Shown here piece after piece: positions 1 to 7,930 of a DNA stretch of 9,317 nucleotides. This stretch comes from an uncultured Clostridia bacterium. GTDB lineage: Bacteria > Bacillota > Clostridia > UMGS1810. The notes under the pieces were generated by a model. The model saw nothing but the letters and a program-made list of their open reading frames with translations, made no database searches and was not told where the DNA came from. Made by a program: the position numbers and the translations under genes. The stretch is from assembly GCA_937959315.1 (NCBI GenBank), contig CALGRC010000195.1:1-9317 (forward strand), written 5' to 3'. Within the stretch, counting starts at the first letter, position 1. The number at the start of each line of letters is the position of its first letter.

Positions 1-3000
1 CACATTGCCAGCCGCCAGTTGCCCTGTGCCATTCACATTTACCATATAGCTAATCTGGCTGCCGTCCTGTAATTGGACGGTAAACCCTATATTCCCAGTA
101 TCGTCTGCTTCCAGCTTTTGTATACTTACTATATCATTGGAAAGCGTTTCCCGCGGATACAGCACACTGAGCAGTACGCTTTCCCCCTGCCCCTCAAATG
201 TGGTATCCACGCAAAGGAAATCAGAAATTTTATAGGCATTGGATGCATCCACCGGTTCTGTGCGAATCCCTGATGCGATCTCCTGGCTGCCAAATTGGTA
301 CATAGACAGGTTAGCGCTGTTTTCCTGCCGGGTAACCAGCGAATGCTGCAACGGATCAAATTGTACCGTCTCCGGGGAAAACGCCGTATAATTCTGCCCG
401 GAATGGCCGACCGGCGTCACCGGCAGCCTCCATGTCTGGGTAAAAATATGCCGATCCCTGCTGGACAAGCGGTCGGCTACAATCCACAGCCCGCATTCTT
501 TCAAAAAATATACCTGCCGCCTGTGTGTGGTGTCGGCAATGGCGTCCCCATAGGGGCCGTCATACACCCCCTCGGCAAAGTCAAACGCCTCTGTACTGCT
601 CCATCTGGTCTCCCCATATACATCCGCTGCTGCTTCCATGGCGTTGCGATGCCCCCAGAAGGCATACCCCTGCGTTGCATTCTGGCTTTTGCCATCTACC
701 GTTACCGGCGTTTTCAAAGGATCATATGCGCCAACCTCTCCCGCCACAATCATATCCTGCCCAAAGGCGTTGAGCACAAAGGTATTATCGCCCGTTGCCC
801 GCTGATAAGCATGCGGCGAGCAAAACAAAAAGCCGTTTTGGCTGCCTGGCGTCCAGCCGTCCTTCAGGCTGTAAAACCCGCTATAAGGGTATGCGTTTGA
901 TGCATACGGAATGGCGGAACCATCGCCATATCCCCTGACTGCTGCAAGGATGGCCTGGTTTTCCGGCTGTTCCAGCACCTGCGGCGCCTTTTGCGCCAAA
1001 AGGCTTTCCACCTGCGTTGCACGGTCAACCAAAATATCCCGGAATCCTGCCGGATACCTCCCTTCCGGTACCAGTAGGCGGATAAGCGCGTTGGCAGCAT
1101 TCTCCACGCTGTCTTGCTGTTCTGCATACCAATGCTCCGTTACCATATCCGGCCTGTATTTTTGCATCAGGCGGATGACCTCCGGATGGTATTTGAGAAA
1201 TTCCGTCATATACCCCATGACCGTTTCGGTACCGGTGCCATCCGGGTGCATCTGTGTTACCACATAATCCTCTGCACGCCGCAGTCCCGCCCGGATATAA
1301 AAATCTGCGCACTGGAAAGACAGCCGGTCGAGTTGCAGCCCGGTAGAAAGCACCGATGCATAAAACCCGGGCGTCCAGTTTTCCGGGTCTGACCGCATGT
1401 ACGTGACTGTGATTACCGGATATTCCTTGATGATTTTTGTCAGCATCCGCGCAAGCGTCACCTCGGAAAACCCCGCCCCGTCTGCCGGAAGCTTTTGTGC
1501 AAGCAACCGCAGTTGGTACAAAAAGGTGGAAGCCACCGTGTTGCTGTTGTGCTGATCGGGAATTTGCGGCGGCAAAATCTTCGAAAAGCCGGTTTCATTG
1601 ATGCACCAGTCATCCATATAAGCCGCCCATTTTTGCAGATAAGAAAAATTCCCCGTTCCCCAGAAACTATAAAATAGTGGGTCAAACAACGTATAATTCC
1701 ACATGTAATTGGACTGCCCGGCATATCCCATTGGGTCAGATGGCTGGGCTGGCGTGTTATATTCCCAATTCACGCTGCCAGGTTCTCCCAAAGACAATGG
1801 CTGGCCGGACGGGTTGGTGATGATATCAAACAGCAGCTTGTCGGCATTGGGTGCTGCGCCCTTGTTGTTTGCAGCATTGGAATCGGCGGTATAGGCAAAA
1901 TTCCAATCCCAGTAATCCTCATCCATTTCACGCAGCACCCCAAACGCATAGGCGCGGTACTCCTGCAGCGCGCGTGTATACTGTGCTGTATCCAACAGCC
2001 CTTGGATATCTGAAAGGGCAGCGGACGAAAGATCAATCATAGAAAAAAATTCTTCCGCCACTTTTTGTATCTCTTCCTCGGTATTTCGGCTCAAAAATGC
2101 GGCCTGCCGCAACGCCTGTTCCCCGGCGTCCAGTTTATGCTCTTCGCCGGATAAATCGCCCGGTTTTTTTACAAAATACCGCGCGTCATACAGCTCGTTT
2201 TGCAATGCTTCCCCATCTGCAAACACCTGCGCTGTATCGCTGATGACCGCCATCCCCCTGGCGTCCCAGAAAACTTGTTTGCCAAACGCCTCCGACACGG
2301 CGCGCAGCGGCACAAACATCCGGTCCTCCACAATGCACGGCGCCGCATCCAACGGATGGGAATCGCCGTTTACCACAACAGCCGCATGGTTTGCCGTCAG
2401 TTCAATCTGGCTGGCGCCATCTGAAAGTACCGCTGTATTGCGCGCCTGCTGCCATTGCACCTGCAAACCCAGGCCGCCGGCAATGGTGCGCAGCGGCACA
2501 AAAAAGCGGTCGTTTCTCACAAATGGCACAACGTCCGGGTTTTCCATATCCAAATACCACTTGCTGTTGTCCACATAGGCATAGGGACATCCCAAATAAA
2601 ACACCAATGCTTGTGACAGCCGCTCTGCCAGCGCATCCGAATAAAACCGCTGCTGCTTTTCCCCCTCTAAATGCTCGGCAAGCAGTTTTTCTTCCAGTTT
2701 TGACCGGTCGGATTTATATGCCATAATATCATCGGTATACAGTGCGTCCCCACTGTCCGACGTCCCCTGGTACCGCTCGTAAAAAGAATAAATCCCCTGG
2801 CTGAAATCCACCTCAACCGGCAGCGATAGCCGGTCTACCTGCTTGAGACGGTAGCCATAGGTATCCTGGATATAAAGGGTATATGTCTGGGTATCCAAAT
2901 CGATTGCGCATGTGATTTTATACCATGTGTCGTTTTCCATTTGAATACCATAAAAATCATACTGGCTGCCTGACCACAACTGGAACCCATAGTTCTGGTC

Positions 3001-3012
3001 AATCGCACGCAT
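1..3012 (-). CDS. Downstream open frame of the broken lyase-like gene, possible reinitiation product
   Basis: After the TAA the same frame stays open to the window edge. ATG codons occur at 3018 and 3012, and the second has AGGGG (3023-3019) six bases before it, which is acceptable spacing for reinitiation 51 bases after the stop. A product from 3012 would begin at residue 127 of the original frame (MRAIDQNYGF). It would keep the stalk and the whole lyase-like core but lack a signal peptide and half of the jelly roll, so it would remain in the cytoplasm. The GGGGATG match may be chance within the codons for Gln-Gly-Met. The lasting open frame mainly shows that this region was under selection as protein until recently. 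Confidence 0.4.
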   Translation of the reverse strand, partial: MRAIDQNYGFQLWSGSQYDFYGIQMENDTWYKITCAIDLDTQTYTLYIQDTYGYRLKQVDRLSLPVEVDFSQGIYSFYERYQGTSDSGDALYTDDIMAYKSDRSKLEEKLLAEHLEGEKQQRFYSDALAERLSQALVFYLGCPYAYVDNSKWYLDMENPDVVPFVRNDRFFVPLRTIAGGLGLQVQWQQARNTAVLSDGASQIELTANHAAVVVNGDSHPLDAAPCIVEDRMFVPLRAVSEAFGKQVFWDARGMAVISDTAQVFADGEALQNELYDARYFVKKPGDLSGEEHKLDAGEQALRQAAFLSRNTEEEIQKVAEEFFSMIDLSSAALSDIQGLLDTAQYTRALQEYRAYAFGVLREMDEDYWDWNFAYTADSNAANNKGAAPNADKLLFDIITNPSGQPLSLGEPGSVNWEYNTPAQPSDPMGYAGQSNYMWNYTLFDPLFYSFWGTGNFSYLQKWAAYMDDWCINETGFSKILPPQIPDQHNSNTVASTFLYQLRLLAQKLPADGAGFSEVTLARMLTKIIKEYPVITVTYMRSDPENWTPGFYASVLSTGLQLDRLSFQCADFYIRAGLRRAEDYVVTQMHPDGTGTETVMGYMTEFLKYHPEVIRLMQKYRPDMVTEHWYAEQQDSVENAANALIRLLVPEGRYPAGFRDILVDRATQVESLLAQKAPQVLEQPENQAILAAVRGYGDGSAIPYASNAYPYSGFYSLKDGWTPGSQNGFLFCSPHAYQRATGDNTFVLNAFGQDMIVAGEVGAYDPLKTPVTVDGKSQNATQGYAFWGHRNAMEAAADVYGETRWSSTEAFDFAEGVYDGPYGDAIADTTHRRQVYFLKECGLWIVADRLSSRDRHIFTQTWRLPVTPVGHSGQNYTAFSPETVQFDPLQHSLVTRQENSANLSMYQFGSQEIASGIRTEPVDASNAYKISDFLCVDTTFEGQGESVLLSVLYPRETLSNDIVSIQKLEADDTGNIGFTVQLQDGSQISYMVNVNGTGQLAAGNV

Positions 3013-3063
3013 ATACATCCCCTGGATAAACGTGCGGCCGGAAGCAGCGGAAAATTTGATGCG

Positions 3064-3066
3064 TTA
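3064..3066 (-). other. In-frame TAA stop, codon 109 of the second lyase-like gene
   Basis: The context is Val-Leu-Glu-stop-Arg-Ile-Lys-Phe. In the upstream paralogue the aligned residues are Val-Ile-Glu-Glu-Asp-Val-Met-Phe, so the stop lies opposite Glu118. A single G-to-T change from GAA to TAA would explain it. No length change is needed to keep the alignment, which excludes a frameshift as the cause. Confidence 0.85.
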
Positions 3067-3390
3067 TTCCAAAACAAGCAGTCCGCTGCCTGTTTTGGAA
3101 GCATCCAACGCATTTGCCCTGGAAAAACCAGATGTATCAGTTGCGCCAAACCGCTGCATTGCCGTCAGGTTCTCCGGCTGCTGCGGGTCGGGCTGTATGG
3201 TAACATGATACCCGGCAGCCGCATCGATACATATGGTGTCCCCCGGCTGATAATCCTGATAATCATCACTGTAGAGCAGCTCTACCACATGCGGCGGATT
3301 GGCCGCCCCCGCCATACCGCCGCTGACGGCCGCCTGCAAAAGCAGGCAGGCCGCCGCTACAGCCGAAATACACCTTGCAAACCGTTTCAT
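3064..3390 (-). CDS. N-terminal fragment translated before the nonsense codon (108 residues)
   Basis: This is what the strong ribosome binding site at 3404-3398 would yield if the TAA at 3066-3064 is real. Residues 1-29 or 1-30 form a signal peptide (MKRFARC, a hydrophobic alanine- and leucine-rich core, cut near AGAA). The remaining residues (about 78) cover only the first strands of the jelly-roll-like domain and align with residues about 50-117 of the upstream paralogue (VTIQPDPQQPENL against ITVQQDPTNPDNL). Such a half domain is unlikely to fold alone. I do not expect a function for it as an independent product. Confidence 0.5.
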   Translation of the reverse strand: MKRFARCISAVAAACLLLQAAVSGGMAGAANPPHVVELLYSDDYQDYQPGDTICIDAAAGYHVTIQPDPQQPENLTAMQRFGATDTSGFSRANALDASKTGSGLLVLE

Positions 3391-3397
3391 AGTAAAT

Positions 3398-3404
3398 CCC
3401 CTCC
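3398..3404 (-). promoter_or_regulatory. Ribosome binding site that decides the start of the second lyase-like gene
   Basis: GGAGGGG lies 7 bases before the ATG at 3390. An in-frame ATG 30 bases upstream (3420) sits just after the previous stop TAG (3424-3422). It lacks a Shine-Dalgarno sequence and would put ten polar, arginine-containing residues before the signal peptide, so 3390 is chosen. The gap to the upstream gene is 31 bases. Confidence 0.82.
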
Positions 3405-3421
3405 GAAACGTGCCTGCCATG

Positions 3422-6400
3422 CTATTGCTTATCCCGGTACAGCATATTATCCGGAATTAGCTGCTTTTCTATCCCCGGACCAGAAATCATCAGTTCTGGT
3501 GTAACGCCGTCCCATATCAACTGCCGTTTCAGGCCGTCGCGGTTGTATTCTTCTACTGCGTTCTTGCGGAAATCGGTATATCCCACCTCAAAGGTATGCA
3601 TGCCTGCTTCCAGCGGCAGCGACCAGCTACCGAATGCAAAGCTCCTGGTGGCCGGGTACCACTGCTCCCCGTCAATATACAAATTCAGCTCATAGCCTGC
3701 CATACACTCCGACTTATTATATTCATCCGGTGCATGGAAGGTATATACCCCATCCTCCGGTATATTGTTATAGCCGGTATACCGGAAGGAAAACGTCCCG
3801 TCCTCGGTCTGTTTGGGGCTGATGTCAAACACCGCGTCAACCGTCCCGCTGCTAACCGGCGTACAGTCGTTCAGCGCCATAAACTCTTTCTTCCAGTCCC
3901 CCTGATAATAGTCATAATACAACCCGCTTTCCAGTTCCCCTGTTTCAACCGCCGGGCGCATTTCCTCTTTGGTAAATACCGCGCGCACTGTCACGGACGC
4001 TTCTGTCCCCGTCATATTCACCGGCTCCTGCGTTACGCCCTTGCGAAATGCCTTTGCTTTTACAATGGTCGTCTCATCCAAGGCAATGGGGCCGGTATAC
4101 AGCGGCGACTCCAGCGTCGGCTCGGTTTCGTCAGTGGTATAACGGATATCGACATCTTCCGTTTCACACGACATGGTAATTTCTATCTCATCATAAAACG
4201 CATCAATTTCCGGTGAAATATCCACCTCTTTTACCGGCGTATAGAGCGGCTTCAAATCTGTCAGACCGTTTTCTGTCACCTTAAATTCAAAATCAGTATA
4301 CGCAACCTGCTGTACAGCGCCGTCCACCGAAATACCCTGGCAGCCAAGCGCCATCCCATAAACCTCGCCGGTATATTTCTCCATGAGCAGCAGCGACTCG
4401 CCGCGCATGGAAATAGTATCAAGCGTCAGTTCTTCATCCTTATCGGCGGCCACCACATATTTTGCTTTGGTCCCATCCCCCAGCACCGCTTCAAAACCAG
4501 CAATCCCGCGGGAGGAATCCCCCAAATCCTTCACACTGATCAGTTCGTCGCCGATGGTCTGCCTGGGATAAAACACTGAAATGAGAATCTGGTCGTCCTG
4601 CCCTTCAAAATCGACGTCCAAAAAGAAAAAGTCAGACGTCTTTTCCCCGTTGGTCTCAGGTACCTCTTCAGTGGAAGTTTTATATTTTATCGGGCTGGTG
4701 CTGAAATTGTACAGCGAGATATTGGGCATCCCCTCATCCTGTGTTTTCAGCCACCCTTCCGACTGGCTGATTTCAATGTTTTCTTTCTTGAACGCACGGT
4801 AAGAATCCCGAATCCGCATAACAACCTCTTCAATCGGGAAGGTCCAGCGCGTGGTATAGGTATGTTCATCCTCGCTGGAAAGCCGGTCGGTAACAATCCA
4901 CAGCCCATGTTCCCTTAAAAAGCTGACCAGCCGTTGGTGGATAACGCCTTCAATGACATTCTGGCCGGCGTATACCTGCGCGTCCAGTTCCGTGATATTT
5001 TGCTGTCCGCCGTATTTTTCAATTTCCCCGGTTGGGACAAGCCCGCTGCCATACGGCCCGTTATACACCGACTCCGCCATGTCAAACTGCTCCGATGAAA
5101 TCCATCTGGAATCGTTTGGCTCATCCCATGCCGAAATCCGCAATCCCTTATGCCCCCAGGTCGGAATCCCAGCGGTGTCAAACTGCGGTACGCCGTCTAC
5201 AAAATTTTGCGTTACCACATGGTCGTACATGCCCACTTCCCCGGCTGCAACCAAATCTTGATTAAAGGCGTTGAGTACAAATACATTTTTCCCCATATTA
5301 TTGATGGTATAGTTGGAGTGCCCAAACAGCATCCCGTTTTGGGACTCCAAATCCCAGCCCTCGCGGAACAGGTAAAACCCGCCGTACGGGAATGCCTCTG
5401 ATGTATAGGACGGACGTTCATCAATATCCTCGCCCAACAGCGTAGAGGCGACCACCTGGTTTTCATTGATTTGGAAAATATCATCAAAATATCCGCGCAT
5501 TTCATCAATGGTATACAGCCGCGACCGTGTATCCGAACGGAACCCCATGGGGAAATTGCCCTGCGGCGTCAAAATATGTGTCAAAAACGTACCCCTGCCA
5601 AGGGCATAGTCCTCTATTTCTCCATACCACTCATCCGACAGCATATCCGGCGCGATGGTTTGCATGGTGTCGGTAATCCATCCCAGCCCCCGCAAACCCA
5701 CAATGTCATATGCAACCACCTGTTCAATATCTGTCCCATCGGGCAGGAATGTAATGGTCGGAAAGCTCTCGCACCTGCGCAGCCCCGACCGGTATATCTG
5801 CTCGCCCCATTTAAAACCCAGTTCGTCAAGCATCAGCCCGGTCGTCATAATATCGTTATACTGGTCATGCGTCCAGTTTTGTGGGTTGTTGCGCGTATAT
5901 ACAATGCTCTGCACTGGATAATCGTTGACGATTTTTAAAACCAGCCGGGCAAAGGAGGTCTCGGAAAACACATCGTAATTGCCATCCAAATAAGCGGACA
6001 ATGTTTTCATCCGGTAAATAAAGTCTTTGGTCGTTTGCGAACCGGTTACACCGTCCGGCACATCGTACGGCATAATATCCGTATAGATGTTCTGGTTTAG
6101 GCAAAAATCATCCATGTATTCCATCCATTTTACAAAATACGCAATATTATCGGTCGCCATATAGGTGTACAGCAGCGGGTCAAACGTTGTGTAATGCCAC
6201 ATAAACGGCGATGCAAAAAAGTAACTGGAGTCAAACTTTTTCTCCGGGTTTTCATAGTCCCAGTTTACCACGCCCGGGGCGCCGAGCGACACATTTTTCC
6301 CATTGGCCGATATGACGTCATAAAGCATCATGTCCGCCTTGATATCCGCAACCTTAGTGCGTGCAGCGTCCAACAGGGTACTGTATTGGAAGGATGTGTC

Positions 6401-7915
6401 AAAATACGCCTCTTCCAGTTCCAGGACCCCGTCTAAAAACAGGTTTCGGAATTCCTTGAGCGCTTGGTTATACGCGCCGGCGTCCAGATGCTTGCAGAAG
6501 GTTTGGAATTCGCTCCGGCTCAGGTCAAGCATGGAAGCAAGCTCTTCAGCCAGCGCCTGGACGTTTTCCGGGGAATTCCGATTGCTGAATTCATATTCCC
6601 GTTCGCCAGTCTCTTCCAAAAGCGCCGTATCATCCAAATGAATTTCCGGCCGCTTGACCGCATATTTTGCCTGCACCAGTTCGTCAATCAAAGCCTGTTC
6701 TGTATTTGTATCAAACAAATTTTCCGTATCGCTGATGACAATCAGGCCGTTATCGTCCCAGAACACATACTTTCCAATCGACTCCGCCATGGCGCGGAGC
6801 GGGATGAGGGTACGGTCATTTTCCAATACCGGCGGCATATCCAGTTGTACCGGCTGCCCGTTGACATACATGGTGTTATCTCCAATATACATCTGAATCT
6901 CTGTATCGCCGCTCACAATATCCACACGGTTTTGCGCGGCGTTCCATTTCACCTTAGCGTCAAAGTTTTCCGATACAAACCGGACAGGAACCAACGTCCT
7001 GTCGTTGCGGATAATGGGGACAACCGATGGGTTTTCTTCATCAACCATCATCCGCTCGTTATCCACATAGGCATAGGGGCCGTCTACATACAGCACCATC
7101 GCATCTTGGATCTTCGCAGCCGCTGCATCTGAATACAGTTCAACGTTGCTCATGGCTTCCTCGTACTGCTGCGCAATCGCTTCCGCATAAACAACGCTGT
7201 CCGTTGTAAAAACCCGCAGGTTGTCGGTATACACCTTCGCATCGGTGTTGATGGTCCCCTGATAGCGGGTATACAGCTCTTTAAAGCCCTTGGTATAATC
7301 AATGCCGGCCGGCAGTTCAATGTCCCGCTTCTGGTACAGGAAATTACCTGTATCGTCCAGCATATACACTGAATACCGCCCGTTGATGCAGTCCACCATG
7401 CAGCGCAGGGTATACCAGCGGTTGAGCTCGGGCGTAATGCCCAGAATACTGTTGCTGTATGCGCTCCACATATTGGCGCCGTATCCGTTGCCGTTTTCGC
7501 CGTCCACGCTCCTGGCATACATCTGGTATTCCATATATTCGGCAGACCCGAACATTACGTCTTCTTCAATCACAAACGCATTGGCGCCCGTTTCGTTTGG
7601 ATTCAGAATATACGACGGGCCAAACCCCTGCGTTTCATGCTCCGCCGCAATTTCCATCGAGCACAGGTTATCCGGGTTGGTCGGGTCCTGCTGTACCGTA
7701 ATGTTGTAATAGCTGCCATTGTAAATGATATCGCCGGCCGAACGGTTCTCATAGTCCACTTCAACCAAAACCGTACCAACCCACGGCTCCTGCGCAACCG
7801 CTTCAGAGCCCTCTTCTGCAGCAAAAGCAGCCGTCTGCCACCCCTGCAGACAGGACAAGGGCAAACAAACCGCCAAACATACCGAAAGAATAACCGCTAC
7901 TTGCTTTTTCAACAT
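3422..7915 (-). CDS. Secreted multidomain heparinase II/III-like protein (jelly roll, CuAO stalk, lyase core, Fn3-like, PA14)
   Basis: This 1497-residue exported protein is probably a glycan-binding or glycan-cleaving enzyme. Residues 1-32 form a signal peptide (MLKK, long hydrophobic core, AFA before the cut). Residues about 45-237 look like a jelly-roll/concanavalin-like domain (NRWYTLRCMVD). Residues about 283-397 are a two-part copper amine oxidase N-terminal stalk (NDRTLVPVRFVSE, then NDRTLIPLRAMAE), which is non-catalytic. Residues about 400-830 fit the alpha-toroid of heparinase II/III lyases, with NW at 680-681 and PDGTDIEQVVAY ending in Tyr736. These match the catalytic Asn and Tyr region of heparinase III-like enzymes. 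Residues about 840-1220 fit the beta-sandwich (FPYGGFYLFREGW, HQR at 993-995, WIVTDRLSS, His1018). However, the usual His-x-Asp before the FxLxAFG-like strand reads N-M-G at 872-874. Residues about 1230-1310 resemble the chitobiase C-terminal/Fn3-associated fold, and 1326-1489 a PA14 domain (GLYYDYYQGDW). There is no LPXTG or SLH anchor, so it may be released. Substrate is not identifiable. Confidence 0.85.
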   Translation of the reverse strand: MLKKQVAVILSVCLAVCLPLSCLQGWQTAAFAAEEGSEAVAQEPWVGTVLVEVDYENRSAGDIIYNGSYYNITVQQDPTNPDNLCSMEIAAEHETQGFGPSYILNPNETGANAFVIEEDVMFGSAEYMEYQMYARSVDGENGNGYGANMWSAYSNSILGITPELNRWYTLRCMVDCINGRYSVYMLDDTGNFLYQKRDIELPAGIDYTKGFKELYTRYQGTINTDAKVYTDNLRVFTTDSVVYAEAIAQQYEEAMSNVELYSDAAAAKIQDAMVLYVDGPYAYVDNERMMVDEENPSVVPIIRNDRTLVPVRFVSENFDAKVKWNAAQNRVDIVSGDTEIQMYIGDNTMYVNGQPVQLDMPPVLENDRTLIPLRAMAESIGKYVFWDDNGLIVISDTENLFDTNTEQALIDELVQAKYAVKRPEIHLDDTALLEETGEREYEFSNRNSPENVQALAEELASMLDLSRSEFQTFCKHLDAGAYNQALKEFRNLFLDGVLELEEAYFDTSFQYSTLLDAARTKVADIKADMMLYDVISANGKNVSLGAPGVVNWDYENPEKKFDSSYFFASPFMWHYTTFDPLLYTYMATDNIAYFVKWMEYMDDFCLNQNIYTDIMPYDVPDGVTGSQTTKDFIYRMKTLSAYLDGNYDVFSETSFARLVLKIVNDYPVQSIVYTRNNPQNWTHDQYNDIMTTGLMLDELGFKWGEQIYRSGLRRCESFPTITFLPDGTDIEQVVAYDIVGLRGLGWITDTMQTIAPDMLSDEWYGEIEDYALGRGTFLTHILTPQGNFPMGFRSDTRSRLYTIDEMRGYFDDIFQINENQVVASTLLGEDIDERPSYTSEAFPYGGFYLFREGWDLESQNGMLFGHSNYTINNMGKNVFVLNAFNQDLVAAGEVGMYDHVVTQNFVDGVPQFDTAGIPTWGHKGLRISAWDEPNDSRWISSEQFDMAESVYNGPYGSGLVPTGEIEKYGGQQNITELDAQVYAGQNVIEGVIHQRLVSFLREHGLWIVTDRLSSEDEHTYTTRWTFPIEEVVMRIRDSYRAFKKENIEISQSEGWLKTQDEGMPNISLYNFSTSPIKYKTSTEEVPETNGEKTSDFFFLDVDFEGQDDQILISVFYPRQTIGDELISVKDLGDSSRGIAGFEAVLGDGTKAKYVVAADKDEELTLDTISMRGESLLLMEKYTGEVYGMALGCQGISVDGAVQQVAYTDFEFKVTENGLTDLKPLYTPVKEVDISPEIDAFYDEIEITMSCETEDVDIRYTTDETEPTLESPLYTGPIALDETTIVKAKAFRKGVTQEPVNMTGTEASVTVRAVFTKEEMRPAVETGELESGLYYDYYQGDWKKEFMALNDCTPVSSGTVDAVFDISPKQTEDGTFSFRYTGYNNIPEDGVYTFHAPDEYNKSECMAGYELNLYIDGEQWYPATRSFAFGSWSLPLEAGMHTFEVGYTDFRKNAVEEYNRDGLKRQLIWDGVTPELMISGPGIEKQLIPDNMLYRDKQ

Positions 7916-7920
7916 GGTAT

Positions 7921-7930
7921 CCCCCCTCTT
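7921..7930 (-). promoter_or_regulatory. Ribosome binding site of the 1497-residue lyase-like gene
   Basis: AAGAGGGGGG (with a run of six G) sits 5 bases before the ATG at 7915 and directly follows the permease stop TAA at 7932-7930. The whole gap is 14 bases, with no room for a promoter, so the two genes are very likely cotranscribed and perhaps translationally coupled. Confidence 0.8.

Larger units (their letters stand above)
1..3390 (-). pseudogene. Second heparinase II/III-like secreted protein, interrupted by one in-frame stop and cut by window edge
   Basis: The frame from the ATG at 3390 to base 1 spans 1130 codons and contains exactly one stop, TAA at 3066-3064 (codon 109). On both sides it is colinear with the upstream 1497-residue protein. 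It has a signal peptide, a jelly-roll-like domain to about residue 220, a copper amine oxidase N-terminal stalk at about 274-386 (VRNDRFFVPLRTIAGG, VEDRMFVPLRAVSEAFG), an alpha-toroid and a beta-sandwich. In the toroid, NW is at 671-672 and PDGTGTETVMGY ends in Tyr727. In the sandwich, PYSGFYSLKDGW, HRR at 956-958, WIVADRLSS and His981 are visible. A 20-residue core strand region (FVLNAFGQDMIVAGEVGAYD) is 15/20 identical to the paralogue, though other parts differ widely. The window ends before the Fn3-like and PA14 regions of the paralogue. The stop is a nonsense change, not a frameshift. It may be a recent mutation, a sequencing error or a real two-part gene; I call it a pseudogene with reserve. 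Confidence 0.75.

Noticed and set aside
7000..7070. Catalytic copper amine oxidase
   Set aside because: Only the N-terminal stalk-type domain is present (two NDRTLVP/NDRTLIP repeats). The catalytic topaquinone domain is absent, so no amine oxidase activity is claimed.
6464..7132. Plus-strand open frame of 222 codons opposite the lyase-like gene
   Set aside because: It lies antisense inside a convincing conserved coding region, has no ribosome binding site that I could find and shows no recognisable domain. The same holds for the plus-strand frames at 295-900 and 3596-4216.
7850..7858. Possible lipoprotein signal (LPLSC) in the 1497-residue protein
   Set aside because: Pro and Leu occupy the -3 and -2 positions before the Cys, which do not fit the usual lipobox, and a good AFA signal-peptidase site follows ten residues later.
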